From NCBI GenBank assembly GCA_013822685.1, contig PNKV01000003.1, forward strand, positions 62,001-126,000: a stretch of 64,000 nucleotides of DNA, written 5' to 3'. The notes under the pieces are model-generated. The model worked only from the letters and a program-made list of their open reading frames with translations, had not been told where the DNA came from and made no database searches. A program made the position numbers and the translations under genes. Below, piece after piece: positions 31,224-39,773 of the stretch (the first letter of the stretch is position 1; every line of letters starts with the position of its first letter). The DNA is from Leptothrix sp. (in: b-proteobacteria) (GTDB lineage: Bacteria; Pseudomonadota; Gammaproteobacteria; Burkholderiales; Burkholderiaceae_C).

Positions 31224-34200
31224 ACGTCTCAACCTGGTCCATCCGAAACCCCATCCCGGCGATCCTGCTGTTCATGATGCTCACCGTGGTGGGCTTGATG
31301 GGCTTTTCGGGGATGAAGATTCAGAGCTTCCCCGACATCGATTTGCCCACCGTGACGGTGACGGCGGCCTTGCCAGGCGCCGCGCCTGCGCAATTGGAAA
31401 CCGAGGTGGCGCGCAAGCTCGAGAATTCGATTGCCACCCTGCAGGGCATCAAGCACATTTACACCAAGGTGCAGGATGGCAGCGTGATCATCACCGTCGA
31501 GTTCCGGCTTGAAAAGGAAACCCAGGAGGCGGTGGACGATGTGCGCGATGCCGTCTCACGCGTGCGCTCCGACCTGCCGGGTGATTTGCGCGATCCGGTC
31601 ATCTCCAAGATGAACCTGTCGGGCGCGCCCATCCTGACCTACACGGTCGCCTCCAAGCGCATGGACGACGAGGCGCTGTCCTGGTTCGTGGACAACGACG
31701 TGACCAAGCGCATGCTGGCCGTCAAGGGCGTGGGCGCGGTGGCGCGTGTGGGCGGCGTGGCGCGCGAAGTGCGCGTTGAGCTGGACCCGGCCCGCTTACT
31801 GGCACTCAATGTGTCTGCCGCCGACGTGTCGCGCCAGTTGCGCAGCATCCAGCAGGAAGCCTCGGGCGGCCGGGTGGACGTGGGCGGTGCCGAGCAATCG
31901 GTGCGCACCGTGGCCACCGTGCAATCGGCGGCTGAGCTGGGCGCCATGGACATCACCCTGTCCGATGGCCGCCGGGTTCGCCTGGACCAGATCGCCAAGG
32001 TGAGCGACACCACGGCCGAGCAACGCTCGGCGGCGCTGCTCAATGGCGAGCGTGTGGTGGGCTTCGAGATCACGCGCGCGCGCCTGGCTGGCGAGGTTGA
32101 CGTGGCGCAAGGCGTCCGCGCGGCGCTGGAAGAAGTCAAAGCCAAGAACCCCGACATCGTCATCACTGAGGCCTTCAACTTCGTCGATCCGGTGGAGGAG
32201 AACTACCACGGCTCAATGACCTTGCTGTACGAAGGCGCCATCCTGGCCGTGATCGTGGTGTGGCTGTTCCTGCGCGACTGGCGCGCCACCCTGGTGGCCG
32301 CCACCGCCTTGCCGCTGTCGGTGATCCCGGCCTTTGGCGTGATGAACCTGCTGGGCTTCAGCGTCAACACCGTGTCCCTGCTGTCGCTGTCGCTGGTGGT
32401 GGGCATCCTGGTGGACGATGCCATCGTCGAGATCGAAAACATCATGCGCCACCTGCGCATGGGCAAGACGCCTTTGCAGGCCGCCACCGAAGCCGCCGAC
32501 GAGATCGGCATGGCCGTGATCGCCACCACCTTCACGCTGATCGCGGTGTTCCTGCCCACGGCCTTCATGGGCGGCGTGCCGGGCAAGTTCTTCGTGCAGT
32601 TTGGCTGGACGGCGGCCATCGCCGTGTTCTTCTCGCTCGTGGTGGCGCGCATGCTGACCCCCATGATGGCCGCCTACTTCTTGAAGGCCCCCAAGGGAGA
32701 CCACCATGAACCCAAATGGATGGGCATGTACCTGGGCTGGGCGCGCTGGTGCCTGAAGCACCGCATCCTCACCTTGCTGGTGGTGGCTGTCTTCATGGTG
32801 GGGTCGTTCATGCTGGCCGGGCGCTTGCCCACCGGCTTCATCCCGCCCGATGACCTGTCGCAAACGCAGGTGTCGTTGTCGCTGCCGCCTGGCAGCAACT
32901 TTGAGCAGACCTACAAGCTGGCCGAGCAGGCGCGGCAGATCGTCGTGAAGAACGAGCACGTCAAGCTCGTCTACACGGCCATCGGCGGCGGCGCCTCGGG
33001 CAGCGATCCCTTCTCTCCTCAAGGCGCGGCTGAAGTGCGCAAGGCCACGCTCACCATCAACATGACGCGGCGGCAAGACCGGCCCGACATCAGCAAGCAG
33101 GACATCGAGCAGCAACTGCGCGCCTCCCTGGAGGCCTTGCCGGGGGCGCGTGTCAACGTGGGCTTTGGCGGTTCGTCCGAGAAGTACGTGCTGGTGCTGG
33201 CCGGTGAAGATGGCCGGGCCTTGTCCGAGCATGCCTCGGTGGTTGAGCGCGAGCTGCGGACCATCCCCGGCATCGGCAACGTCACGTCCACCTCCAGCCT
33301 CGTGCGGCCCGAGTTGATCGTGCGGCCTGACGCCGCCAAGGCCGCCGACCTGGGCGTGAGCACCAGCGCCATCGCCGACACCTTGCGCATTGCCACCCTG
33401 GGCGACTATGACCAGGGCTTGCCCAAGCTGAACCTGTCGCAACGGCAAGTGCCCGTGGTGGTGCGTCTGCCGGACGAGGCCAAGGCCGATCTGGAGCTGA
33501 TCTCACGCTTGCCCGTGCCCGGTGCGCGTGGCCCCGTGCCCTTGGGCAATGTGGCCACCCTGACCATGGCCAGCGGCCCCGCCCAGATCGACCGCTACGA
33601 CCGCCAGCGCAACATCAACTTCGAGATCGAGCTGAACCAGCAACCGCTGGGCGACGTCGAGAAAAAAGCCCTGGCCTTGCCCAGCCTGCAGAACCTGCCA
33701 CCCGGGATCACGCAGACCACGGTGGGCGATGCCGAGGCCATGGCCGAGCTGTTCGCCAGCTTTGGCCTGGCCATGCTGACGGGCGTGCTGTGCATCTACG
33801 TGGTGCTGGTGCTGCTGTTCAAGGACTTCGTGCAGCCCATCACCATCCTGATGGCACTGGTGCTGTCCATCCCCGGGGCCTTCGTGGCCTTGTTCATCAC
33901 GCAGACGGCCTTGTCCATGCCGTCCATGATCGGCTTGATCATGCTGATGGGCATTGCCACCAAGAACTCGATCCTGCTGGTGGACTACGTGCTGATCGCG
34001 CGCAACGAGCATGGCTTGTCGCGCTGGGAGGCGGTGGTGGATGCGTGCCGCAAGCGGGCCCAGCCCATCATCATGACCACCATCGCGATGGGGGCCGGCA
34101 TGCTGCCCATCGCCTTGGGCATTGGGGTGGACCCGAGCTTCCGCGCACCGATGGCCATCGTGGTGATCGGAGGGCTGATCACCTCCACCTTCTTGAGCCT

Positions 34201-34330
34201 GCTGGTGATCCCCGTGGTGTTCACCTTGGTGGATGGCTTGATCCGGCGGACCAAGGAGTGGATGCACCGGCGGCGTGGAACCACGTCGTCATCAGCCCCG
34301 CCTTTGAAGGCGATCGAGCGCGAGGTGTGA
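31220..34330 (+). CDS. RND family efflux transporter, inner-membrane pump
   Basis: A 1036-residue HAE-type RND permease. It has the N-terminal PAILLFMMLTVVGLMGF membrane helix, the porter motif FPDIDLPTVTVTAALPGAAP, and the proton-relay Asp pair in TM4 (VVGILVDDAIVEIENIMRHL). A second half repeats the architecture and ends in a basic cytosolic tail. It forms an operon with the TetR regulator and the adaptor. Because it borders the NRPS-PKS cluster, it may export that product or another toxic compound; this rests on position alone. Confidence 0.95.
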   Translation: MNVSTWSIRNPIPAILLFMMLTVVGLMGFSGMKIQSFPDIDLPTVTVTAALPGAAPAQLETEVARKLENSIATLQGIKHIYTKVQDGSVIITVEFRLEKETQEAVDDVRDAVSRVRSDLPGDLRDPVISKMNLSGAPILTYTVASKRMDDEALSWFVDNDVTKRMLAVKGVGAVARVGGVAREVRVELDPARLLALNVSAADVSRQLRSIQQEASGGRVDVGGAEQSVRTVATVQSAAELGAMDITLSDGRRVRLDQIAKVSDTTAEQRSAALLNGERVVGFEITRARLAGEVDVAQGVRAALEEVKAKNPDIVITEAFNFVDPVEENYHGSMTLLYEGAILAVIVVWLFLRDWRATLVAATALPLSVIPAFGVMNLLGFSVNTVSLLSLSLVVGILVDDAIVEIENIMRHLRMGKTPLQAATEAADEIGMAVIATTFTLIAVFLPTAFMGGVPGKFFVQFGWTAAIAVFFSLVVARMLTPMMAAYFLKAPKGDHHEPKWMGMYLGWARWCLKHRILTLLVVAVFMVGSFMLAGRLPTGFIPPDDLSQTQVSLSLPPGSNFEQTYKLAEQARQIVVKNEHVKLVYTAIGGGASGSDPFSPQGAAEVRKATLTINMTRRQDRPDISKQDIEQQLRASLEALPGARVNVGFGGSSEKYVLVLAGEDGRALSEHASVVERELRTIPGIGNVTSTSSLVRPELIVRPDAAKAADLGVSTSAIADTLRIATLGDYDQGLPKLNLSQRQVPVVVRLPDEAKADLELISRLPVPGARGPVPLGNVATLTMASGPAQIDRYDRQRNINFEIELNQQPLGDVEKKALALPSLQNLPPGITQTTVGDAEAMAELFASFGLAMLTGVLCIYVVLVLLFKDFVQPITILMALVLSIPGAFVALFITQTALSMPSMIGLIMLMGIATKNSILLVDYVLIARNEHGLSRWEAVVDACRKRAQPIIMTTIAMGAGMLPIALGIGVDPSFRAPMAIVVIGGLITSTFLSLLVIPVVFTLVDGLIRRTKEWMHRRRGTTSSSAPPLKAIEREV

Positions 34331-34333
34331 GCT

Positions 34334-34600
34334 TCAGGCGCCAGGCCGCATCACCTTGTCCGGTGTGATGGGCGTGCTGCGCACCCGGCGGCCCGTGGCG
34401 TGGAAGATGGCGTTGCACACCGCCGCCGCCACGCCCACGATGCCGATCTCGCCCACGCCTTTGGCGCCCAGGCGGCTGACGACGCGATCGTCCTCTTCCA
34501 CAAAGATCACCTTGATGTCGTGGATGTCGGCGTCGACCGCCAAGTGGTACTCCGACAGGTTGTGGTTCATAAAGCGGCCCAGGCGGTGGCGAACCCACTG
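34334..34600 (-). pseudogene. C-terminal fragment of a xanthine dehydrogenase/aldehyde oxidase molybdopterin subunit
   Basis: About 88 codons of open frame match the C-terminal end of the large molybdenum-binding subunit: GRFMNHNLSEYHLAVDADIH, then LGAKGVGEIGIVGVAAAVCN and ITPDKVM. Full-length subunits have roughly 700 or more residues, so the rest is lost. The frame is closed at its 5' end by a TAA at 34601-34603, exactly where the sequence GTTAGGC (34600-34606) begins. No start signal belongs to it. It is a relic whose 5' part was removed by a rearrangement. Confidence 0.8.
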
Positions 34601-34678
34601 TTAGGCGACTTAGAATTCCCAATAGCGAGGACGCTGGACGTTGTTGTCAGGATGGCGGCCCGTCAGGGAGGATTTCTG

Positions 34679-35470
34679 ATGAAGCATGGACGATGGCCTG
34701 TTCAGGCCGCATTGAAGCGAGGCTTTTGCCTGGGCGTGCCCCTCGCCGTGCTCGGTGGCTGCGCAACGATGGTGAAACCTGAGGACCTTAGCCGCCCGGC
34801 GAAACTCAGCTGTTTCGAGGTGCCCCAGCTCGTCGAGGCTCATGAAGTCAGGGGCTTGCTTGACATCCCCTGGGTGACCAAGTTGGCACAGGGCCCATAC
34901 GTTGCAGAGCGGGAGAACGCCGAAGGCACCTACTACCGGGCGCCCCCTGGTGGCATCTACATTGCGCCAGCGTCAGTCAAGGCAGATGCGCCACCCGCGC
35001 CTTTGATGCCAAGGGTCTTCGATGGCGGCATCTGGGTTCCCAAAACGCCAGGCACGCCAGCGCACCTTTACACCTATTTCTCGACCCAGGAAGCCGAAGT
35101 GGTCCCGCTGCCCGAAACGGCCAGCTGCCAGACCGCGCAGTTGGTCAAGGATCCTGACGCCAAGGGCGTCAGCCCCGTGGCTTTTGCCACAGGGGGTCTG
35201 ATCGGCGGCACGGCGGGCGGCGTGGCCGGTCGGGCGGTGGCGTCGAACAGCTCAATGAGCTATGGGCAGGCCGCTGGCGCCGGGGCTGTCGGCGGCGCTT
35301 TGGGCGGGCTGATCGTGGCCGGCCTGATCAATATGGATGTGGGCAAAATCGTGCACCATCCCCTGTCGAAGGACGCGAAGTTCCAGAGCGCGCTGCAAGA
35401 TATGTCGGCCAAGGTGGTGCTGGTGGTTCCCTCGGCCCTGCCTGACGAGGCGGCCGTCGCAAAGCCTTGA
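34679..35470 (+). CDS. Putative outer-membrane lipoprotein with glycine-zipper segment
   Basis: A 263-residue protein with a lipoprotein signal peptide: a basic start (MKHGRWPVQAALKRGF), a hydrophobic stretch and lipobox VLGGC. The middle has no recognised domain. Residues about 175-225 are a glycine/alanine-rich membrane-like segment (GGLIGGTAGGVAGRAVA, then GAGAVGGALGGLIVAGL) similar to glycine-zipper lipoproteins. Start at 34679 follows GGAGG; the frame is open upstream but crosses the rearranged xdh border. Confidence 0.75.
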   Translation: MKHGRWPVQAALKRGFCLGVPLAVLGGCATMVKPEDLSRPAKLSCFEVPQLVEAHEVRGLLDIPWVTKLAQGPYVAERENAEGTYYRAPPGGIYIAPASVKADAPPAPLMPRVFDGGIWVPKTPGTPAHLYTYFSTQEAEVVPLPETASCQTAQLVKDPDAKGVSPVAFATGGLIGGTAGGVAGRAVASNSSMSYGQAAGAGAVGGALGGLIVAGLINMDVGKIVHHPLSKDAKFQSALQDMSAKVVLVVPSALPDEAAVAKP

Positions 35471-35540
35471 ACTGAAGGTAATGCTGTGAGCAGCGAGTTG
35501 TTCAACCCCAAGGCGAAGTAGGGCAGGGAAGGGGCGATCC

Positions 35541-35933
35541 ATGTTTTCGCACGTGATGGTGGGTGTTTCTGATTTCGAGCGCGCCTTGGCGTTCTACCAG
35601 CCCGTCATGGCCGTGTTGGGCATCCAGTGCCGCTTTGTGGAGCAGGACCGCCCGTGGGCCGGTTGGCAATCGTCGCCTGAACCCCGGCCTTTGTTCCTGA
35701 TCGGTCGGCCGCACAACCAGCAGGCGCACCAGGCGGGCAATGGGCAGATGGTGGCATTTTTAGCGCAAAGCCGCGAGCAGGTCGATGCCGTGCACGCGGT
35801 GGCCCTGGCCCATGGCGGCACCTGCGAAGGCCCGCCAGGCTTGCGGCCCCAGTACCACGCCCACTATTACGGCGCGTATTTCAGAGACCCGGATGGCAAC
35901 AAGCTGGCCGTGGCTTGTCATCAACCAGGATGA
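35541..35933 (+). CDS. VOC family (glyoxalase-like) protein
   Basis: A 130-residue protein of the vicinal oxygen chelate superfamily, with paired beta-alpha-beta-beta-beta modules. Its start MFSHVMVGVSDFERALAFYQP and end YYGAYFRDPDGNKLAVACH are typical; likely metal ligands are His4 and a C-terminal acidic residue. Substrate unknown. The GC content and codon use look like the host average. Confidence 0.88.
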   Translation: MFSHVMVGVSDFERALAFYQPVMAVLGIQCRFVEQDRPWAGWQSSPEPRPLFLIGRPHNQQAHQAGNGQMVAFLAQSREQVDAVHAVALAHGGTCEGPPGLRPQYHAHYYGAYFRDPDGNKLAVACHQPG

Positions 35934-36003
35934 CGAAGGCGCAGCAGCCATGCCCAGCATATTCGGCATGTTTGTCGAGACTTTACTTACCGAGACCGAC
36001 CAA

Positions 36004-36522
36004 ATGAAGAAACTCCTTTCCTTACTGGCGTTTGCATTTCTGTCTGGATGTGCTTCTGTCTACAACCCCGTTCCTGATGGCTACGTCGGCCCCACCTCAA
36101 ACTTGTCGGACTCGTTCAACGTGGTCAGCGGCTCGAAGGTGGAGTTCTTCTATGTTGACCAACTGGACGGGCACCAGGTGACCAACAGCAGATTTGCTTC
36201 TATTGCTGCGAACAAAGGCCGAGGAATGAGCATGTCCCCAGTCTTCATTCAAAGAGCAATTCCTGCCAACAAGCCTCTGTCACTGCTTTTGGTCGCGAGA
36301 ACCGAGTACGCTGCACCGATTCTCACGCTCACCAATGCTGTGTATCAGGTCAAGGGAACGATCGACTTCACGCCGGAGCCAAACAAGCGATATATCGTTC
36401 GCGGCGAACTGGGTGAAAGTCGTTCATCGGTCTGGCTTGAGGAAAAAGACTCAAAGCAGCTGGTCGGCAAGAAAATTGAGCTTGAAGGTTCGGCGGCTAA
36501 GCTTGGTTTTCTGGAAAAGTGA
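36004..36522 (+). CDS. Small hypothetical lipoprotein
   Basis: A 172-residue protein with a textbook lipoprotein signal (MKKLLSLLAFAFLSGC, lipobox LSGC). The mature part is rich in beta-strand-forming residues and has no recognised domain. The DNA is visibly poorer in GC than neighbouring housekeeping genes, which suggests acquisition from elsewhere. Confidence 0.75.
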   Translation: MKKLLSLLAFAFLSGCASVYNPVPDGYVGPTSNLSDSFNVVSGSKVEFFYVDQLDGHQVTNSRFASIAANKGRGMSMSPVFIQRAIPANKPLSLLLVARTEYAAPILTLTNAVYQVKGTIDFTPEPNKRYIVRGELGESRSSVWLEEKDSKQLVGKKIELEGSAAKLGFLEK

Positions 36523-36618
36523 CATGTGGGCCGTGTTGTAGGGCCAGAGGGCTGCGCTCAAGAAGAGCACAAGCCGGCCGATATGACATGGCCCCCTCGA
36601 CCTTCAAAAAGCACGCGT

Positions 36619-37038
36619 ATGCACTCGCTCGTTTATGTCAGTTCGGCGCGAGCGCCATTTAGCAAGCTCGAACTTCGTGAGCTGCTTGAGCACGCCGCCC
36701 GAAACAACGAGCGGCACAGTGTCACCGGTCTGCTGTTGTACAGAGCGGGAAGCTTCATGCAACTGCTGGAAGGTGAAGAAGCCACGGTGGAGGCGCTGTT
36801 CGCGAAGATCTCCGCCGATTTTCGGCACTCGTCCGCCATTCTGATGCACCGCTCACAAGATGTCGGACGCATGTTTCCGCGTTGGTCTATGGCTTGCCGC
36901 GATCTGGACGACGCAGACGTGAAGGCGCTCCCAGGCTTTAGCCAATTCCTGGAGCCAAGCATTTGCACGCGCACATACTTTGAGAACCCCACACGCGCAC
37001 AAAAGTTGCTCGTGTACTTCAAAGAGGCCATGCGCTAA
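36619..37038 (+). CDS. BLUF domain blue-light photoreceptor
   Basis: A 139-residue stand-alone BLUF protein (flavin-binding blue-light sensor). The key photoactive residues are in place: Tyr6 (LVYVSSA), Asn29/Asn30 (ARNNERHSVTG), Gln48 (SFMQLLEGEE) and the Trp89/Met91 region (FPRWSMAC). It has only a short C-terminal tail (YFENPTRAQKLLVYFKEAMR) as a possible output element, so it probably acts through a partner protein. The ATG at 36619 sits at the exact start of the domain. Confidence 0.92.
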   Translation: MHSLVYVSSARAPFSKLELRELLEHAARNNERHSVTGLLLYRAGSFMQLLEGEEATVEALFAKISADFRHSSAILMHRSQDVGRMFPRWSMACRDLDDADVKALPGFSQFLEPSICTRTYFENPTRAQKLLVYFKEAMR

Positions 37039-37069
37039 AGCATGTCGAGACATTGCATGGCATCGTCAG

Positions 37070-37110
37070 GACCGTGCTTCTCCGTTCCGCATCAGCCCCC
37101 GAGCACGGTC
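37070..37110. repeat. 9-bp perfect inverted repeat in the 37-kb intergenic gap
   Basis: GACCGTGCT at 37070-37078 pairs with AGCACGGTC at 37102-37110 across a 23-base loop. It lies in the 215-base non-coding gap between the BLUF gene and the next lipoprotein gene. It could be a transcription terminator without a T run, or part of a folded recombination site. Confidence 0.55.
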
Positions 37111-37184
37111 AGGTCGCCATGTGCGTGCGCGACAAAGCCGTGCCGCTCGGCAGCAAACTGCTGTGAGTGCTCCATTTTTTATCT

Positions 37185-37207
37185 GTCGCTTAATCTTGGC
37201 GTTAGGC
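37185..37207 (+). other. attC-like (integron cassette) 3' end
   Basis: The 23 bases at 37185-37207 contain GTCGCTTAAT followed by GGCGTTAGGC. This closely resembles the 3' side of integron attC sites, where a GCGGCTTAAC-type box precedes the GTTRRRY core. The core GTTAGGC is at 37201-37207. No convincing matching 5' half (RYYYAAC type) was found within a normal attC length, so this may be a remnant or chance. Confidence 0.35.
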
Positions 37208-37253
37208 TAACAAAATCCGTCTCATTACCTCCATTATCTGGAAAACTCGCGTC

Positions 37254-37826
37254 ATGAAAAGAATCGCCTTTGCTTCCTCACTTGCAGCCTCGATCCTGAT
37301 TACAGGCTGCGCCTCTTCGCCAAAGAATACAGACCGCACGCAAGCGGCGGACACAGCGTATACGGTTCGGACCGCAGAGGAGGTTCGAGTGCCAAACGCA
37401 GCGAAGCGCAAGGTGGTGCTTGCGCTGACCGGGCCCAAGGCCATCACCGAGTCCAAAGACTGGAGTGAATTCAAGCGCGAATGGCGGGAGACATTCGCCG
37501 AGCACGCCAGTGACGCCTCGGTCGCATACAGTTTTTCTGATGCAACACCTAGCCCGACTGGCGAAGACGGAACAATCCTCCTTGTGAACGTAGCCGACTA
37601 CCGCATTGTGGGCATCGGCGCCCGAATCTTCTTTGGTGCCATGACAGGCAACGCCTTCATTGATGCCAGGGTGAAGTTCTCCAGTCTTCGCGACGGCACC
37701 TTGTTTGGCGAGCAGAGCTACAACACGTCGTCCAGCGCGTGGGGCGGCATCTTCGCAAAGATGACACCTCAACAGGTCGACTCCATCGCCTCGAACATCT
37801 TCCTGGATCTTGGCGGGCCCAAATAA
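37254..37826 (+). CDS. DUF4410-like lipoprotein
   Basis: A 190-residue lipoprotein with signal MKRIAFASSLAASILITGC (lipobox ITGC). The mature part (WGGIFAKMTPQQVDSIASNI near the end, DYRIVGIGARIFFGAMTG in the middle) resembles DUF4410-type proteins of unknown function. It starts 46 bases after the attC-like sequence. Its GC content is lower than that of the flanking housekeeping genes. Confidence 0.75.
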   Translation: MKRIAFASSLAASILITGCASSPKNTDRTQAADTAYTVRTAEEVRVPNAAKRKVVLALTGPKAITESKDWSEFKREWRETFAEHASDASVAYSFSDATPSPTGEDGTILLVNVADYRIVGIGARIFFGAMTGNAFIDARVKFSSLRDGTLFGEQSYNTSSSAWGGIFAKMTPQQVDSIASNIFLDLGGPK

Positions 37827-37885
37827 CACTCGCAGAGGCGGGCGGTGGTCAAGCTGGATGCCTCTAAAAATCCTGGAGATTCGAC

Positions 37886-38056
37886 ATGCTGGAACTTCGC
37901 CCGACTTGCGAGCACTGCGACATTCGCCTCTGGAAGGGCGAGAACTTTCTTGGGAAGTACCCGGCAAGCTCAGTGGTCAAACATCGGCCTGTCGTGGCCG
38001 AAGAGCACGTTGCGTTTGCTGCGCCCATGAAAGATCTGCCGCCTGAGCAAAGATGA
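37886..38056 (+). CDS. Internally deleted DUF1272 protein
   Basis: A 56-residue frame with a good ribosome site (TGGAG). Its first 12 residues, MLELRPTCEHCD, match the start of DUF1272 proteins, and its last part (WKGENFLGKYPASS, then HRPVVAEEHVAFAAP) matches their C-terminal end. The central Cys-rich zinc-ribbon part, which carries most of the Cys residues of the family, is absent, while the frame is preserved. It is probably a decayed or non-functional copy. Confidence 0.65.
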   Translation: MLELRPTCEHCDIRLWKGENFLGKYPASSVVKHRPVVAEEHVAFAAPMKDLPPEQR

Positions 38057-38079
38057 GCTGCGTGCGTTAGGAAACTGCC

Positions 38080-38685
38080 ATGAGCGATCTTGAAAAATCC
38101 TGGACGCGAGCTTGGTCTGACCTGGGCGTGCAATCGCCATCGGGGCTGCAAGACCAGCTTGTAGCGGCATACCAAGAGCCCCAAAGGCATTACCACTCGC
38201 TTCAACACTTGATCGAGTGCCTTGCGCACTTCGATCAAGTTCTTGGCCAAGCGAAATGCCCCGGCGAGGTTGCGATCGCCTTGTGGTTTCACGACGCCAT
38301 CTATGACGTCAAAGGCAAATCAAACGAACAGCAAAGCGCTGATTGGGCCGTCAGTGCGCTCAGTGCGGCAGGTGCCGATCAAGCGACTCAAGATCGCGTG
38401 CGGCAGTTGATCATGGCAACCAAACACGATGCGGAGGCCTCAGAACCCGACCAGCAGCTACTCGTTGATATCGATCTGGCCATTCTCGGTGCAGGCCCTG
38501 AGCGCTTCGCCGAATACGACCGGCAGGTTCGCGCTGAATACAGTTGGGTGCCTGGCCTGGTGTACAACATCAAGCGCAAGGCCGTCTTGAAGTCATTTCT
38601 GGGGCGCAAGTACATCTACAGCACAAAGCACTTCAGAGAGCTCTATGAAGCACAGGCGCGCAGCAACCTGGCATCCCTTGTCTGA
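38080..38685 (+). CDS. HD-superfamily metal-dependent hydrolase
   Basis: A 201-residue predicted phosphohydrolase of the HD-like COG4339 type. Metal-binding residues are visible in HYHSLQH (His39, His43) and FHDAIYD (His71, Asp72), followed by a DIDLAILG segment supplying a further Asp. The substrate is unknown. The gene begins 23 bases after the DUF1272 remnant and has a lower GC content than average. Confidence 0.85.
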   Translation: MSDLEKSWTRAWSDLGVQSPSGLQDQLVAAYQEPQRHYHSLQHLIECLAHFDQVLGQAKCPGEVAIALWFHDAIYDVKGKSNEQQSADWAVSALSAAGADQATQDRVRQLIMATKHDAEASEPDQQLLVDIDLAILGAGPERFAEYDRQVRAEYSWVPGLVYNIKRKAVLKSFLGRKYIYSTKHFRELYEAQARSNLASLV

Positions 38686-38704
38686 CCATTCCCGAAAGTC
38701 AAAA

Positions 38705-39052
38705 ATGCACTCACCAAGTATTCGGCTGGTTGCGGTCCTCGCATGCATGGCCTCTTCCATGGCCGTGGCTGACACACGTTCATTCCGGTGTAAGAACGAT
38801 CTGATAAAACTGGGCGATTCCAAGGCTTCGGCCGTCTCCAAATGCGGCGAGCCCGTGCTCAAGGATTCTTTTTGCAAGAAAACAGACTCTCAGGTTTCAA
38901 CGCCTGCAGCCGGCTCAACCACCATCATCAATGCCGCATGCGAGTCGGTTGATGAGTGGACTTACAACCCCGGGGTGGGTCAGTTCATGACGACACTCAG
39001 GTTTGAATCCGGTGTTCTCACGTCCATAAAGTACGGCGAACGGGTTAAGTAA
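38705..39052 (+). CDS. DUF2845 family secreted protein
   Basis: A 115-residue protein with a signal peptide (LVAVLACMASSMAVADT). The mature part carries the DUF2845 pattern: FRCKNDLIKLGDSKASAVSK, CGEP and a terminal FESGVLTSIKYGERVK. Function unknown; family members are small periplasmic proteins. The ATG at 38705 is preferred over upstream in-frame codons because the signal peptide starts there. Confidence 0.78.
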   Translation: MHSPSIRLVAVLACMASSMAVADTRSFRCKNDLIKLGDSKASAVSKCGEPVLKDSFCKKTDSQVSTPAAGSTTIINAACESVDEWTYNPGVGQFMTTLRFESGVLTSIKYGERVK

Positions 39053-39080
39053 GTACCGGTATGTACCCCGCAGGGCGCTC

Positions 39081-39743
39081 GTGACACCGCCGCCACCTTG
39101 CCGCCTGTCGGTGATCTTCGCCTCCCACGCGCCCTTGGCCGTGGTGCTGAGGCGTGGGCCCACGCATTGGGTCCAGCTGGTGCTGTGGAACACCTTGACC
39201 GATGAGTTCGAGCCGGGGCAGTGGTTCCACGGCAAGCTCTACCCTGAGCGCTGTGCTCTGTCTCCGCGGGGCGAGTTGATGGTCTATTTCGCTTACAAGC
39301 GCGGCCGGGTGGATCAGGCCGGCGGCCACCGCCGAGAATTCACCGCCGTGAGCCGGCCGCCTTACCTCACCGCGCTGGCGCTGTGGCCCTGGTTGGGCAC
39401 CTGGGGCGGAGGCGGGCATTTCACCGACGCGCGCACCCTGGTGCTGGGGGCCAACCACGTCCCCGCAACCCATCCCGACCATGTGCCCAAGCGGCTCAAG
39501 GTGCTGCCCAACCTGGGCGCGCTGGGCCGGCCAAACTCCGGGCCCGCCCGCATCCTTCAGCCAGATAGGTCTGGCAACAAGCCCGCCGAAGGGTTTGATC
39601 AGCAGGACCGCAGAATCATTGTCGACGCAGGCATACTTTGGGCTGCCGACCAAAAAAGCGGTGGGCGCCAGGTCTTGCGGGATTTCAATGCAGACACTCC
39701 GCGCCCCATGGCCTGCCCGGCCAAAGCAAAGCGCTGGCCCTAG
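39081..39743 (+). CDS. Conserved hypothetical protein, C-terminal part doubtful
   Basis: A 220-residue frame starting with GTG. The first 120 residues (AVVLRRGPTHWVQLVLWNT, GQWFHGKLYPERCALSPRGE) match a conserved bacterial hypothetical family. After about residue 145 the sequence becomes low in conserved character (ARILQPDRSGNKPAEGFDQQ), which may mark a replaced or frameshifted end. No function can be assigned. Confidence 0.6.
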   Translation: MTPPPPCRLSVIFASHAPLAVVLRRGPTHWVQLVLWNTLTDEFEPGQWFHGKLYPERCALSPRGELMVYFAYKRGRVDQAGGHRREFTAVSRPPYLTALALWPWLGTWGGGGHFTDARTLVLGANHVPATHPDHVPKRLKVLPNLGALGRPNSGPARILQPDRSGNKPAEGFDQQDRRIIVDAGILWAADQKSGGRQVLRDFNADTPRPMACPAKAKRWP

Positions 39744-39773
39744 CCCATCAACGTCACCCCTGCGAGTTGGCCC

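Noticed and set aside
29148..31232. Minus strand open frame of 694 codons
   Set aside because: Overlaps the TetR and adaptor genes in antisense; it only joins the hydrolase region by chance and has no domain.
34221..34622. Arg/Gly-rich minus strand frame over the xdh relic
   Set aside because: It is in a different frame from the fragment that matches xanthine dehydrogenase and has no protein-like character.
39041..39050. GTTAAGT as a further integron core site
   Set aside because: It is formed by the last codons (Val-Lys-stop) of the DUF2845 gene, and a degenerate 7-base core is expected by chance about once per kilobase.
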